DNA of 64,000 nucleotides from Prevotellaceae bacterium MN60. GTDB lineage: Bacteria > Bacteroidota > Bacteroidia > Bacteroidales > Bacteroidaceae. The DNA lies in contig FZQZ01000001.1 in the NCBI GenBank assembly GCA_900199555.1, forward strand, positions 1-64,000. The letters run 5' to 3'. The position numbers and the translations under genes were made by a program. Below, piece after piece: positions 9,720 to 18,725 of the stretch. The notes beneath the pieces were generated by a model that had not been told where the DNA came from, made no database searches, and was given only the letters and a program-made list of their open reading frames with translations. Position 1 is the first letter of the stretch. Each line of letters opens with the position of its first letter.

Positions 9720-10541
9720 ATGGAACAGCAGATAGAGACCTTACAACAACAGTTGAAACAGCAGGAGAAACTGGCATCACTAGGTATGCTGAGCGCAGGT
9801 ATCGCTCACGAGATACAGAACCCGCTGAACTTCGTCATCAACTTCAGCAAGATGTCGAACAAGTTGCTTGGCGACCTGACAGATATCGTGGAGGATAATG
9901 AAGACAAACTCTCTGACGATGATCGTGAAGAGGTGGAAGATATCATTGCCGACCTGAAGGAGAACATGGGGAAGATAGTGGAGCACGGCGAACGCGCTAT
10001 CAGCATCATACAAGGCATCCTGTTGGTATCAAGAGGTAAGGAAGATGAGTTCCTGCCCACTGACGTATGTAAGTTGGTGAAGGAATATGTATGGCTATCT
10101 TATCATGCGATGCGTGCCAACCACAAGGGGTTTAACCTCAGCATCCACGAAGACTATCAGGAAGGTATGGCACAGGTGATGGTGATACCGCAAGACCTCA
10201 GTCGCGCCATTCTCAACCTGATGAACAATGCCTGCTATACGGTATGGCACAAGTCGCAAAGGGCAGAAGCAGACTATACGCCACAGGTGACAATCTCGGT
10301 AAAGAGTGCTGATGGCAACATCATCATCGGCATAGCAGATAATGGTGAAGGAATGACTGACGAGGTGAAACAACGACTCTACGAGAACTTCTTCACGACC
10401 AAGCCTGTAGGACAAGGAACGGGCCTAGGTATGGCTATCACTCGCGACATCATAGAGAATAAGCATGGAGGAAAACTATCCTTCGAGTCAGAAGAAGGAA
10501 AGGGTACCACATTTACGCTCACCATTCCCACGAAAAGATGA
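9720..10541 (+). CDS. Soluble histidine kinase, no sensor domain
   Basis: Short kinase of 273 residues. An N-terminal coiled coil (residues 1-20) is followed by the DHp box with His30 in AGIAHEIQNPLNF, then the ATPase domain: N-box LNLMNNACYTV, G1 ADNGEGM, ENFFTTKP, G2 GTGLGMAITRDII. No transmembrane or sensory domain is present. Its core is clearly paralogous to that of the preceding gene (shared NPLN..INF segment and similar N-boxes), but here the His and Glu are intact. The likely role is to partner with the degenerate receptor and phosphorylate the receiver-PP2C protein. The stop overlaps the next gene by 4 bases. Confidence 0.9.
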   Translation: MEQQIETLQQQLKQQEKLASLGMLSAGIAHEIQNPLNFVINFSKMSNKLLGDLTDIVEDNEDKLSDDDREEVEDIIADLKENMGKIVEHGERAISIIQGILLVSRGKEDEFLPTDVCKLVKEYVWLSYHAMRANHKGFNLSIHEDYQEGMAQVMVIPQDLSRAILNLMNNACYTVWHKSQRAEADYTPQVTISVKSADGNIIIGIADNGEGMTDEVKQRLYENFFTTKPVGQGTGLGMAITRDIIENKHGGKLSFESEEGKGTTFTLTIPTKR

Positions 10542-12901
10542 AGAATAGATTATACATTATTATATATATACTAGTTGCTCTGCTCATGCCTCAGCATATA
10601 AAGGCGCAAGACAACAATGCGCTCCGCCAGATATACTTACAGGCGGAGGAAGAATATCAGGTGGGACGCCTGGAGCAAGCACTACAGTTGCTGCAGACCA
10701 ACATCAACGGATTTGATGGCAACCTCAAGCAGAGTGCCTATCGCCTGATAGCGCTTTGCTATATGGCACAAGACAATAGCACACAGTCAGAGAACTATGC
10801 CAAGCTACTGTTGCAAGAGAATCCCTACTACACTTCTATTCAAGACCCTATCCGCTTTGAAGAACTTATCAATCGACTCAAAACGGGACAATCGGCAACG
10901 ATTACCACTGCTTCTAATCAGGCAGAGCGTATTGAGGAGGCTCCTGTGCCCGTAACACTGATTACGGAGGATATGATTAAGATGAGTGGTGCTCGTAATC
11001 TGAAAGAACTATTGATTGCCTTTGTGCCCGGAATGACGAATGTGGAGTGTAACGAAGAGATGAACATCGCCATGCGTGGCATCTACAGCTCAGGTCAGGA
11101 GAAGATACTCATCATGATGGACGGACACCGACTGAACAGCTATGCAACGAATGTGGCACGCCCTGATTACTCTATTAGTCTGGAGAAGGTAAAACAGGTG
11201 GAGGTGTTGCGCGGTCCTGCATCGTCACTATATGGTGGTGTGGCACTGACTGCTGTTATCAATATCATTACCAAGCGAGGAAATGATATTGACGGGTTTC
11301 GCGTAAAAGGTGGTATCGGCAACTACGGACAAATACAGGGTGACGTATTATTTGGACAGCACTATCTGAACTTTGACGTTACGGCATGGGCTAACTTCTA
11401 CCAAGCAGACGGAGAGAAAAGAAATATTCCACTCGAAAGCCAATTAGGTGTAATACCTATGGAGGGGGACATCATCATCGGTGGTTTCAACAAAAAACCT
11501 ACTTATGATTTCGGTACACGCATATCTTGGAAAAACCTTTCGCTAATGTATAGCAGCAACTTCTCAAAGACGGTGGCGCCCTACTCGCTCAGTTATTTCT
11601 TTGCACCATACGACTATAGCAAATATGGACTGATGGATGGAAATGCACCGGGTTATGCTTCTACAGCGCAACATGTTCACCTGAACTATAAAAAGACTTT
11701 CGGTAAACTCAGTATGGATGCAAGCATCACTTATGATGCTGAGCAGCAAAACAGATATCAGGTGATATCAGACTATTTCCCTGCTGAGGAATTGGGCTAC
11801 GTACTCATCCCCAATGGCTATGAGGCTGAAATATACCCTACTGAATATACTTTCCAATATTGTTCCTGGCTCGAACAGAACTGTGGAGTATCAGTAAACG
11901 GAAATCTGCCTTATCGTCTGAATAGTGACCATAATGGTACAATCAGTTTCGGTGCGCAATATAACTACTTTGAGCTGATGAGCTCGCGCAACTTAGAGGG
12001 TGATATGGGCGACAGAGTATTGGTAGAGTTTCATGGGACCAAGAATCTATTCCCAGGTATAGAGAATAGTGCCGATGCTTATTTCCAGTTGAAACATCAG
12101 TGGAAATCATTTATCCTGAATGGTGGACTGCGCTATGACTATAAGAGACGTAAGAACAAGAAGAGTATACACGAGCTTTCGCCACGTATTGCCTTGGTAT
12201 TTGTACAACCTCAATACAACGTGAAGCTCAGCTACTCTAAAGCCTTCGTTGATGCGCCTTATTACTATCGTTATAATACGCTCGACACCTATTCGGGTGG
12301 TGAGGAACTATTGTCAGAATACCTCCACTCTTTCCAACTGTCTATCTCTAGCACAAAGCTGATGAAGGGACTGGAAGTAGAGCTGAATAGTTTCTATAAC
12401 AAAGCCTCTAACCTGATTTATCCTGACGGTTTAGTATATACCAATTCGGGTACGCTGCAAAGCATCGGTGCCGAACTGGTAGCTAAATACACGCACAACA
12501 GATTAACGACGACCATCAATGCTGAATGGCAGCATGTTGTAAGTTCTGAGAACTATACAGCCAATAGTCATAGCATCTACAACATTCCGAACTTTGCTAC
12601 CAGCATCCTGGCATCTTATCGTTTGGGATATGGTTTCAATATCCGTGGTAATCTGAATGTGTTGAGCAAACAGACGTGGCTCTATCAGCAGGCTCCAGAG
12701 ATGGGTATCGAACCAGAAGAAAGAACGCTCCCATCACGCGCTATCTTTTCGATGGGATTGGACTACAAGTATAAGGCACTGGAAGTGTTTCTTGACTGCC
12801 ATAATGTATTCAACAAGAAATATGAGCAGGGTGGTTCGTCTATCGGACCTATTGCTCAACAAGGACGATGGATTAAGTTACAAGTTGCTTACAAGTTTTA
12901 A
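10538..12901 (+). CDS. TonB-dependent outer-membrane receptor with N-terminal TPR-like segment
   Basis: A signal peptide (cleavage near QHIKAQ) is followed by a helical TPR-like stretch (about 25-110; YQVGRLEQALQLL and LIALCYMAQDN) in place of the usual CarboxypepD-like domain. Next is a plug domain (EEAPVPVTLITEDMI, DGHRLNS, VEVLRGPASSLYGG...INIITK) and a beta-barrel ending in an aromatic-rich strand (QVAYKF). It is a solo TonB receptor with no SusD partner. The N-terminal helical module may contact regulatory proteins. Its position inside a signalling operon, directly before a peptide-synthetase-like enzyme, suggests import of a small molecule made or sensed by the same operon (inference). 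Confidence 0.88.
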   Translation: MKNRLYIIIYILVALLMPQHIKAQDNNALRQIYLQAEEEYQVGRLEQALQLLQTNINGFDGNLKQSAYRLIALCYMAQDNSTQSENYAKLLLQENPYYTSIQDPIRFEELINRLKTGQSATITTASNQAERIEEAPVPVTLITEDMIKMSGARNLKELLIAFVPGMTNVECNEEMNIAMRGIYSSGQEKILIMMDGHRLNSYATNVARPDYSISLEKVKQVEVLRGPASSLYGGVALTAVINIITKRGNDIDGFRVKGGIGNYGQIQGDVLFGQHYLNFDVTAWANFYQADGEKRNIPLESQLGVIPMEGDIIIGGFNKKPTYDFGTRISWKNLSLMYSSNFSKTVAPYSLSYFFAPYDYSKYGLMDGNAPGYASTAQHVHLNYKKTFGKLSMDASITYDAEQQNRYQVISDYFPAEELGYVLIPNGYEAEIYPTEYTFQYCSWLEQNCGVSVNGNLPYRLNSDHNGTISFGAQYNYFELMSSRNLEGDMGDRVLVEFHGTKNLFPGIENSADAYFQLKHQWKSFILNGGLRYDYKRRKNKKSIHELSPRIALVFVQPQYNVKLSYSKAFVDAPYYYRYNTLDTYSGGEELLSEYLHSFQLSISSTKLMKGLEVELNSFYNKASNLIYPDGLVYTNSGTLQSIGAELVAKYTHNRLTTTINAEWQHVVSSENYTANSHSIYNIPNFATSILASYRLGYGFNIRGNLNVLSKQTWLYQQAPEMGIEPEERTLPSRAIFSMGLDYKYKALEVFLDCHNVFNKKYEQGGSSIGPIAQQGRWIKLQVAYKF

Positions 12902-12921
12902 TAGACAAAAACCAATAATAT

Positions 12922-15378
12922 ATGTATAAGAAAAACCTACTGTCGATATTTGAGAAGAGAATAGAGGAAAATGGTCAGAAAACTGCTGTCATAGTTGGAG
13001 AAAAGGAACTAACCTATCAACAGCTAGGATATGAGACAGAACATATTGCGAAAGCCATTAGTCATAAACTATCCACACTGCCTAAGACGGATGGCCCCAT
13101 TAGAATCGGCGTCTGTATAGGTCGTGATGAGCATCTCATACCCTCTATCCTTGCCCTTTTCAAGTGTGGCTATACCTATGTGCCACTAGACCCCGTATTG
13201 CCTCAAGAGAGACTATCGTTTATTTGTGAGGATAGTGGTATGACGATGGTATTGACTACTACAGAATATACCCATCGATTCACCCATCTTCCTGTACTCG
13301 ATGTCAGTACGCCACTGGAAGAGCGTGATTATAGTTGGAATAGTGACTCAGAACTGGCATATATCATTTATACCTCGGGTACAACAGGCAAGCCCAAGGG
13401 TGTAACTATCACCTACGACAACCTGTACTACTTCTTGAAGTGTGCAGCAAGTCCCGAGATAGCTTTAATCAATAGCGATGCGCGCGACTTAGAATTTGCC
13501 AGCATCGGTTTTGATGCTTCTATTCTCGAAATCTTTGGTCCGCTATATTGTGGTGCAACACTGGTCGTTGCCACCGATGAGATTCGCAACGACATCGGAA
13601 AGCTCTATCAGTATATCAATGAGCAGAAGATTACGCATGCCTCGCTTACGCCTTCAGTACTCAACGTACTGCCATCCTTGCACTTCACCCACATGAAGAC
13701 ACTACGCAGTGTGGGAGAACCAATGATAGCAACAGTAGCAGAGAAGGGAGCCCAGCAGCCTTATCGCTTTATCGATGCTTATGGTCCTACCGAAGCTACC
13801 GTATTCTGCTTCTCACGACTCGTGGATGGTAAGGTCTACTTCCGTAATATTGGTAAACCGTATGAGGGTATCATCACGCATGTGGTGGACAAGGACATGA
13901 ACGAGTTGCCTATCGGTGAGATTGGTGAACTATTGATTGGTGGTAGACAATTGACACCCGGATATCTGAATCGTCCAGAGCTCAACCAAGAGAAGTTCGT
14001 TGACTCGCCATTCCCAGAAGATAATAAGATAAAGCTATACCATAGCGGAGACCTTGCAAAACGCATGGAGGATGGTAGCATAGAGTATGTAGGTCGTATG
14101 GACTCACAAATCAAGTTTCATGGATTCCGTATCGAACTGGATGAGATACGTACACGCATAGAACAAGAGGCTGAGGTCAAGCAAGCCTATGTACGCTTGG
14201 AAGAGTTTGGTAGTAGCCAGTATCTTGCTGCCTACGTAGAAGCACTGACGCCTGATTTCGATATCAAGGTGTTGAAGAAAAGACTTGCAGCTTTCCTTCC
14301 GCCTTACATGATACCTACCTATTGGATTCCCGTGAGCCACTTTACGCGAACAGTAAACGGAAAGATTGACAAGAGTACGCTCACTAATCCATACTTTGAA
14401 CAATATATCCACAACACGGAGCCATTGGACTCAAAAGAGAGTATGCTGGCTTCTGTTGTCTCTCGTATTATGGGTATAGATGACGTCAACATAGATATCG
14501 ACCTGATTGACGAATTAGGTTTTTCTTCCCTGCAACTCATGCAGGCTGTACAGTCGTTAGCTTTTATCGGTTTCTATGCCTCAGCTAAAGATTTCTACGA
14601 CTATCGTACCATTCGCAAGATAGCCAAGAACTATCAGCGCACGCTTCACTATTGGCTCCACGAACCAGATACGTCAAAGCCCACCCTACTGATTGTTAGC
14701 GGATATACGGGTTTCAACTTCCTCTATGCAGAATGGGCTAATCGTATCTGCCAGAAGTATAACATCTATGTGATAGAATCTTATTTCGAAACGTCTGATG
14801 GTGTGGTTCAAACGACTGAAGCCACCGTCTCTCAGTATTATGATATGGTAAAGCCTATCCTCACTGAGTATGGAATTGATGTTATCACGGGATTCTGTGT
14901 GGGTGGTGAGCTAGGACTCTATCTAGCCTATCTTATGCATCAGCGTGACGGAGTATTGCCTTATGTAGTGATGCTTGACAGCGATGTGGAACGCGACAAA
15001 GACCGCTCCAAGTCCGTACAGCCCAACTACATTCATTTCACACCAGAGATCAATGCCCTACACTTTGATATCGAGATGACCCTGATGGAGACTTATCCCT
15101 CGTTCCACTACGATGGTCCGATAACAGTCTTCCTATCAAAGCTATATAACGACCGACTCAGTTTCAACGAGACAGACCCTGTTACCGACGAACAGAAGGC
15201 TTGGGCACGCAAGTGTTTTGAGGAGTCACCTGCATTGTGGAAGCAGCATTACCCCGATTGTCAGATAGAATTCCTGAATACCGATCACCTGGATTATCTG
15301 AGAACAGAGGATAGTATCCAGCCACTAGCAGCATTCTTTAACAGCATGGATTTCCCTAACAAAAATCAAAAAAAATAA
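12922..15378 (+). CDS. Single-module NRPS-like enzyme: adenylation, carrier, thioesterase
   Basis: Adenylation domain about residues 1-500: A3 motif YTSGTTGKPKG at 150-160, A5 YGPTEAT, A7/A8 YHSGDLA and GRMDSQIKFHGFRIE, A10 Lys481 in NGKIDK. Carrier domain about 505-575 with Ser536 in LGFSSLQL as the phosphopantetheine site. Thioesterase about 590-810: the nucleophile elbow is GFCVGG, so Cys659 replaces the usual Ser; plausible partners are Asp686 or Asp688 and His789. There is no condensation domain. My rough hand alignment of the pocket residues gives D-A-L-S-R-V-A-V-F-K; Asp at the first position fits an alpha-amino acid, but the substrate is not assignable. It begins 20 bases after the TonB receptor and shares its operon. 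A-T-TE enzymes are known to make small dimeric or cyclised products. Confidence 0.88.
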   Translation: MYKKNLLSIFEKRIEENGQKTAVIVGEKELTYQQLGYETEHIAKAISHKLSTLPKTDGPIRIGVCIGRDEHLIPSILALFKCGYTYVPLDPVLPQERLSFICEDSGMTMVLTTTEYTHRFTHLPVLDVSTPLEERDYSWNSDSELAYIIYTSGTTGKPKGVTITYDNLYYFLKCAASPEIALINSDARDLEFASIGFDASILEIFGPLYCGATLVVATDEIRNDIGKLYQYINEQKITHASLTPSVLNVLPSLHFTHMKTLRSVGEPMIATVAEKGAQQPYRFIDAYGPTEATVFCFSRLVDGKVYFRNIGKPYEGIITHVVDKDMNELPIGEIGELLIGGRQLTPGYLNRPELNQEKFVDSPFPEDNKIKLYHSGDLAKRMEDGSIEYVGRMDSQIKFHGFRIELDEIRTRIEQEAEVKQAYVRLEEFGSSQYLAAYVEALTPDFDIKVLKKRLAAFLPPYMIPTYWIPVSHFTRTVNGKIDKSTLTNPYFEQYIHNTEPLDSKESMLASVVSRIMGIDDVNIDIDLIDELGFSSLQLMQAVQSLAFIGFYASAKDFYDYRTIRKIAKNYQRTLHYWLHEPDTSKPTLLIVSGYTGFNFLYAEWANRICQKYNIYVIESYFETSDGVVQTTEATVSQYYDMVKPILTEYGIDVITGFCVGGELGLYLAYLMHQRDGVLPYVVMLDSDVERDKDRSKSVQPNYIHFTPEINALHFDIEMTLMETYPSFHYDGPITVFLSKLYNDRLSFNETDPVTDEQKAWARKCFEESPALWKQHYPDCQIEFLNTDHLDYLRTEDSIQPLAAFFNSMDFPNKNQKK

Positions 15379-15407
15379 CCTTTTAGGTAAGTTTTTGCTA
15401 TCTCGGC

Positions 15408-15438
15408 TTTGCAATTTGGAATAAAAACATTACCTTTG
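15408..15438 (+). promoter_or_regulatory. Promoter of the AAA ATPase gene
   Basis: TTTG (15408-15411), 19 bases, TACCTTTG (15431-15438). It separates this gene from the upstream operon. Confidence 0.7.
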
Positions 15439-15466
15439 CAGAAGTTTTAAAACTATTTAGCAGGAA

Positions 15467-16654
15467 ATGGAAGCTTTCTTCAGGACACATAGATACTTAG
15501 TAGAACATGTGAATGCACCAGTTCGTCGCACCCTTATGGATGAGATTGATTGGAACGACCGCATGATTGGTATTAAGGGCACTCGTGGTATCGGAAAGAC
15601 CACATTCCTATTACAGTATGCTAAAGAGAAGTTTGACATCAACGACCGACAGTGTCTGTATGTCAACATGAACAACTTCTACTTTCAAGGGCACGGAATT
15701 GCAGAGTTTGCAGGCCAGTTCTGCAAGCATGGCGGAAGAGTGCTGCTTATCGACCAGGTGTTCAAACAGCCCGATTGGAGTGCTGAACTGAGGAAATGCT
15801 ATGACCTCTATCCCTATCTGAAGATTGTCTTTACGGGTAGTAGCGTGATGCGCCTGAAAGACGAGAACCCAGAACTTAACGGTATCGTGAAGTCTTATAA
15901 TCTGCGTGGCTTCTCTTTCCGCGAATTCATCAATCTGATGACGGGCAACAACTTCCAGCCCTACACGCTGGATGAGATACTGAAGAATCACGAGCATATC
16001 ATCAAGCAGATTCTGCCTAAGGTATCACCCAATCGCTATTTCCAAGACTACATCCATCATGGTTTCTATCCTTTCTTCCAGGAGCATCGCAACTATAGCG
16101 AGAACCTGCTGAAGACAATGAACATGATGACTGAGGTAGATATCCTGCTCATCAAACAGATAGAGTTGAAGTATCTTACCAAGATTAAGAAGCTATTCTA
16201 TCAGTTGGCAGAAGATGGTCCTAAGGCTCCTAATGTCAGCAAATTAGCACAAGATATCGAGACTAGTCGTGCCACCGTCATGAACTACATCAAGTATCTG
16301 ACAGATGCGCGCCTGCTCAATATGATTTATCCTATTGGCGAGGATTTCCCCAAGAAGCCATCCAAGGTGATGCTTCACAACTCCAACCTGCTCTATGCTA
16401 TCTACCCTATCCACGTAGAGAAGCAGAATGCGATGGAGACATTCTTTGTCAACTCCCTATGGAAAGACCATAAGGTCAACCAGTCTGGTCGCGACCAGTT
16501 CTATCTGGTTGATGGAAAATTGAAGTTCCGCATCTGTGATGCCAACGCACGAGGTAAGGTGCGCTATGCGCCCGACACCATCTATGCCCGCTACAATACG
16601 GAGATAGGTAAAGACAACCAAATACCCCTTTGGCTACTTGGTTTCTTGTATTAA
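15467..16654 (+). CDS. AAA family ATPase with DUF4143 domain
   Basis: N-terminal P-loop ATPase with Walker A GTRGIGKTT (residues 38-46), a Walker B-like stretch VLLIDQV, and an arginine-sensor-like TGSS. A winged-helix segment lies near 265-310 (APNVSKLAQDIETSRATVMNYIKYL), followed by the DUF4143 C-terminal domain. About 395 residues is the usual size for this family, which is multi-copy in Bacteroidales. Its biological role is unknown; nuclease-like or regulatory functions have been proposed for relatives. It has its own promoter, so it is probably not part of the preceding operon. Confidence 0.88.
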   Translation: MEAFFRTHRYLVEHVNAPVRRTLMDEIDWNDRMIGIKGTRGIGKTTFLLQYAKEKFDINDRQCLYVNMNNFYFQGHGIAEFAGQFCKHGGRVLLIDQVFKQPDWSAELRKCYDLYPYLKIVFTGSSVMRLKDENPELNGIVKSYNLRGFSFREFINLMTGNNFQPYTLDEILKNHEHIIKQILPKVSPNRYFQDYIHHGFYPFFQEHRNYSENLLKTMNMMTEVDILLIKQIELKYLTKIKKLFYQLAEDGPKAPNVSKLAQDIETSRATVMNYIKYLTDARLLNMIYPIGEDFPKKPSKVMLHNSNLLYAIYPIHVEKQNAMETFFVNSLWKDHKVNQSGRDQFYLVDGKLKFRICDANARGKVRYAPDTIYARYNTEIGKDNQIPLWLLGFLY

Positions 16655-16679
16655 GAAATACGATAATAGAAAATAAAAT

Positions 16680-16716
16680 AATAAGCGAGGTTGTTATCCT
16701 CGCTTATTGTTGTTTT
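16680..16716. terminator. Bidirectional intrinsic terminator
   Basis: Perfect 11-bp inverted repeat (16680-16690 with 16698-16708, core AAGCGAGG/CCTCGCTT, 7-base loop), with T-rich tracts on both sides. It lies between convergent genes. Confidence 0.8.
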
Positions 16717-16744
16717 ATACGATATGTGTTTTATTCGATATGGA

Positions 16745-17473
16745 CTATTCGATAACAGAGAGTCTCATCTCGATATCATCAACAGGGCGATCGGCACGAC
16801 CAGTAGCTGTGCCCTGAATCATCTCTACCACATCTAATCCCTCTTCTACTTCACCAAATACGGTATATTGTCCGTCAAGGTGTGGAGTTCCGCCAATGGT
16901 AGAGTATATCTTCATTTGCTCCTCAGAGAGTCCGTCACCAGAAACTTGAGCTTCAGCCTCAGCAGCCAACTTATCTTGTAGCTCTTGCAGACCTGCACGA
17001 TTGCGCTCACGACGCATCTGCATAATCTCATCGTGATGCTGCATAGCCAACTGGTTGAATGCAGACTGAATCTTCTGCATCTTCAGCTGCTTAGAGAATT
17101 GCTTCAGCTGGCCTTCGTTATAAGTCTGTCCCCAAACGATATAGAACTGTGAACCACTGCTACGGCGCTCAGGATTTACCTCGTCGCCCTGACGTGCTGC
17201 AGCTAAAGCTCCACGCTTGTGATAGAGGTTATCCTTGATTTCTGCCTCCAGCGTATAGTCGGGACCACCTACGCCAAGCATCTTTCCTGCTGGTGCACCC
17301 TTAGAATCAGGATCACCACCTTGAATCATGAAGTTCTTGATGACACGATGAAACAAGGTACCATCATAATATCCCTCCTTCACCAGCTTTACGAAATTGT
17401 CACGATGAATAGGAGTCTCGTCATACAGGCGAACAACGATGTCGCCCAGCATAGTCTGTATCTTTACTTTCAT
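16745..17473 (-). CDS. Cyclophilin-type peptidyl-prolyl isomerase
   Basis: Catalyses cis-trans isomerisation of X-Pro bonds. Family motifs: YDETPIHRDNFVKLVKEGYYDGTLFHRVIKNFMIQGGDP (read in pieces along residues 17-56), GSQFYIVWG, and YTVFGEVEEGLDVV near the end. A charged helical insertion of about 70 residues (around 115-190) sits between the two halves of the domain, as in other Bacteroidales cyclophilins. There is no signal peptide, so it is probably cytosolic. It is followed by the 16680 terminator and lies 19 bases after the nitroreductase gene, with which it is probably co-transcribed. Confidence 0.93.
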   Translation of the reverse strand: MKVKIQTMLGDIVVRLYDETPIHRDNFVKLVKEGYYDGTLFHRVIKNFMIQGGDPDSKGAPAGKMLGVGGPDYTLEAEIKDNLYHKRGALAAARQGDEVNPERRSSGSQFYIVWGQTYNEGQLKQFSKQLKMQKIQSAFNQLAMQHHDEIMQMRRERNRAGLQELQDKLAAEAEAQVSGDGLSEEQMKIYSTIGGTPHLDGQYTVFGEVEEGLDVVEMIQGTATGRADRPVDDIEMRLSVIE

Positions 17474-17492
17474 TGATAATATGTATTATTCG

Positions 17493-17990
17493 TTATTTTA
17501 CGATATCACTCATCGCCTTACGATTCTTTTCCCTCATCTCATCAGCAGCATAACCTAGAGGAATGAGTACGGCAGGTTCCTCGTTGTCGGCAAAAGTAAA
17601 GTGCTGCTTACACTTCTCTACATCAAAGTTGCATACCCAGCATGTAGCCAATCCCTGCTCAGTGGCAGCAAGACAGAGGTGCTCTACAGCAATGGCGATA
17701 TCGATATCACCGTGATGCTTACCATCGGCTCTCACCCACTCCTCGTCGTGCATGATAGAGGCAATGATATACATCGGAGCCGTCTTAAACCAGTCACGAT
17801 GATAGCACTCCTTTAACTTGGCTTTGTCAGCCTCGCTGGTAATAACACGGAACTTCCAAGGCTGCTTATTGACAGCCGATGGCGCCAAGCGAACACACTC
17901 CATAATATAGTTCAGCTTATCTTGTTCCACACTCGTAGGCTGATAATTCCTACAACTATACCTCGCTTTTACTAATTCTAACAGATTCAT
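17493..17990 (-). CDS. Nitroreductase family FMN enzyme
   Basis: Small nitroreductase of about 165 residues. Start chosen at 17990 (MNLLELVKARYSCRNY) because upstream codons to 18080 lie inside the neighbouring hydrolase gene and look non-coding. Family features: the Arg-Ser-x-Arg-like FMN-binding start (ARYSCRNY), RLAPSAVNKQPWKF for FMN contact, AIAVEHLCLAATEQGLATCWV, and a C-terminal IPLGYAADE. Probably reduces quinones or nitro compounds with NAD(P)H. Substrate unknown. Confidence 0.9.
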   Translation of the reverse strand: MNLLELVKARYSCRNYQPTSVEQDKLNYIMECVRLAPSAVNKQPWKFRVITSEADKAKLKECYHRDWFKTAPMYIIASIMHDEEWVRADGKHHGDIDIAIAVEHLCLAATEQGLATCWVCNFDVEKCKQHFTFADNEEPAVLIPLGYAADEMREKNRKAMSDIVK

Positions 17991-18024
17991 AGCTTTCAAT
18001 TTTTGATATATATTACCCTTCTCA

Positions 18025-18669
18025 CTAACGAAGATAGGGATTGCATTGCAATTCGTCGCCAATAGTAGTTTGGGGTCCATGACCCGTATAAACGATGGTG
18101 TCAGCAGGTAACGAAGCTACCACAGTAGTGAGGCTACGCTCCATATCTTCCCACGAACCTTCAGCAAAATCAGTACGACCAATACTCATACGGAACAGTG
18201 TATCACCTGAAAATACGATGTTCTCTTCTTTACAGTAAAAGAGGCACGAACCATGTGTGTGGCCTGGAGTCTGCAACACCTTTAGCGTATGTGAACCAAA
18301 GTGTATCTCGTCGCCATCCTTTAGCAATGTACCTGTGGGCGCCTGTTCTTCTGAAAGACGCATACCGAAGAGGCTCTCTGCCTGCTGGGCAAGATGTTCA
18401 ACCATCTGCTGGTCTTCCTCACAAATCTCAACCTTCAGGGCATACTGTTCGTAGAGATGAGCATTGCCAAAGTTATGATCCAGATGTCCGTGGGTAGCCA
18501 ACAGGTGAACGGGCTTGAGTTGCTGTTGACTGATATAGTTATCAATAGCCTGCAACTCTTCTGGATAGTAGGCACCACAATCGATGATGACACACTCACG
18601 ACTGTCATCACTCACCACATAGCAATTCTCTTGCAATGGGTTTACTGGGAAAGATTTTACGTTGAACAT
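18025..18669 (-). CDS. Metallo-beta-lactamase fold hydrolase, glyoxalase II-like
   Basis: Metal-binding motif THGHLDH (the HxHxDH signature), later His in GHTHGSCL, an Asp in FSGDTLF and a final His in YTGHGPQT, as in small glyoxalase II-like hydrolases that cleave thioesters. The conserved fold begins at FPVNPLQENCYVV. The frame is open upstream to an ATG at 18732, but that extra N-terminus is a read-through of a 7-nt repeat array (FNVQ.KMFNVH.SMFNV) which itself supplies in-frame ATGs at 18690 and 18669. I chose 18669, the ATG nearest the domain. A start in the array means the N-terminus could change with repeat number. Confidence 0.85.
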   Translation of the reverse strand: MFNVKSFPVNPLQENCYVVSDDSRECVIIDCGAYYPEELQAIDNYISQQQLKPVHLLATHGHLDHNFGNAHLYEQYALKVEICEEDQQMVEHLAQQAESLFGMRLSEEQAPTGTLLKDGDEIHFGSHTLKVLQTPGHTHGSCLFYCKEENIVFSGDTLFRMSIGRTDFAEGSWEDMERSLTTVVASLPADTIVYTGHGPQTTIGDELQCNPYLR

Positions 18670-18721
18670 TGAACGATGAACGTTGAACATTTTACATTGA
18701 ACATTGAACGATGAACGTTGA
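18661..18721. repeat. 7-nt tandem repeat (GTTGAAC type) at the MBL gene start
   Basis: About eight imperfect units of GTTGAAC/ATTGAAC/GATGAAC, interrupted once. On the minus strand it reads as the open orientation (GTTCAAY) and encodes FNVxxxM-type heptapeptides at the N-terminus of the hydrolase frame. Confidence 0.85.
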
Positions 18722-18725
18722 GAAT

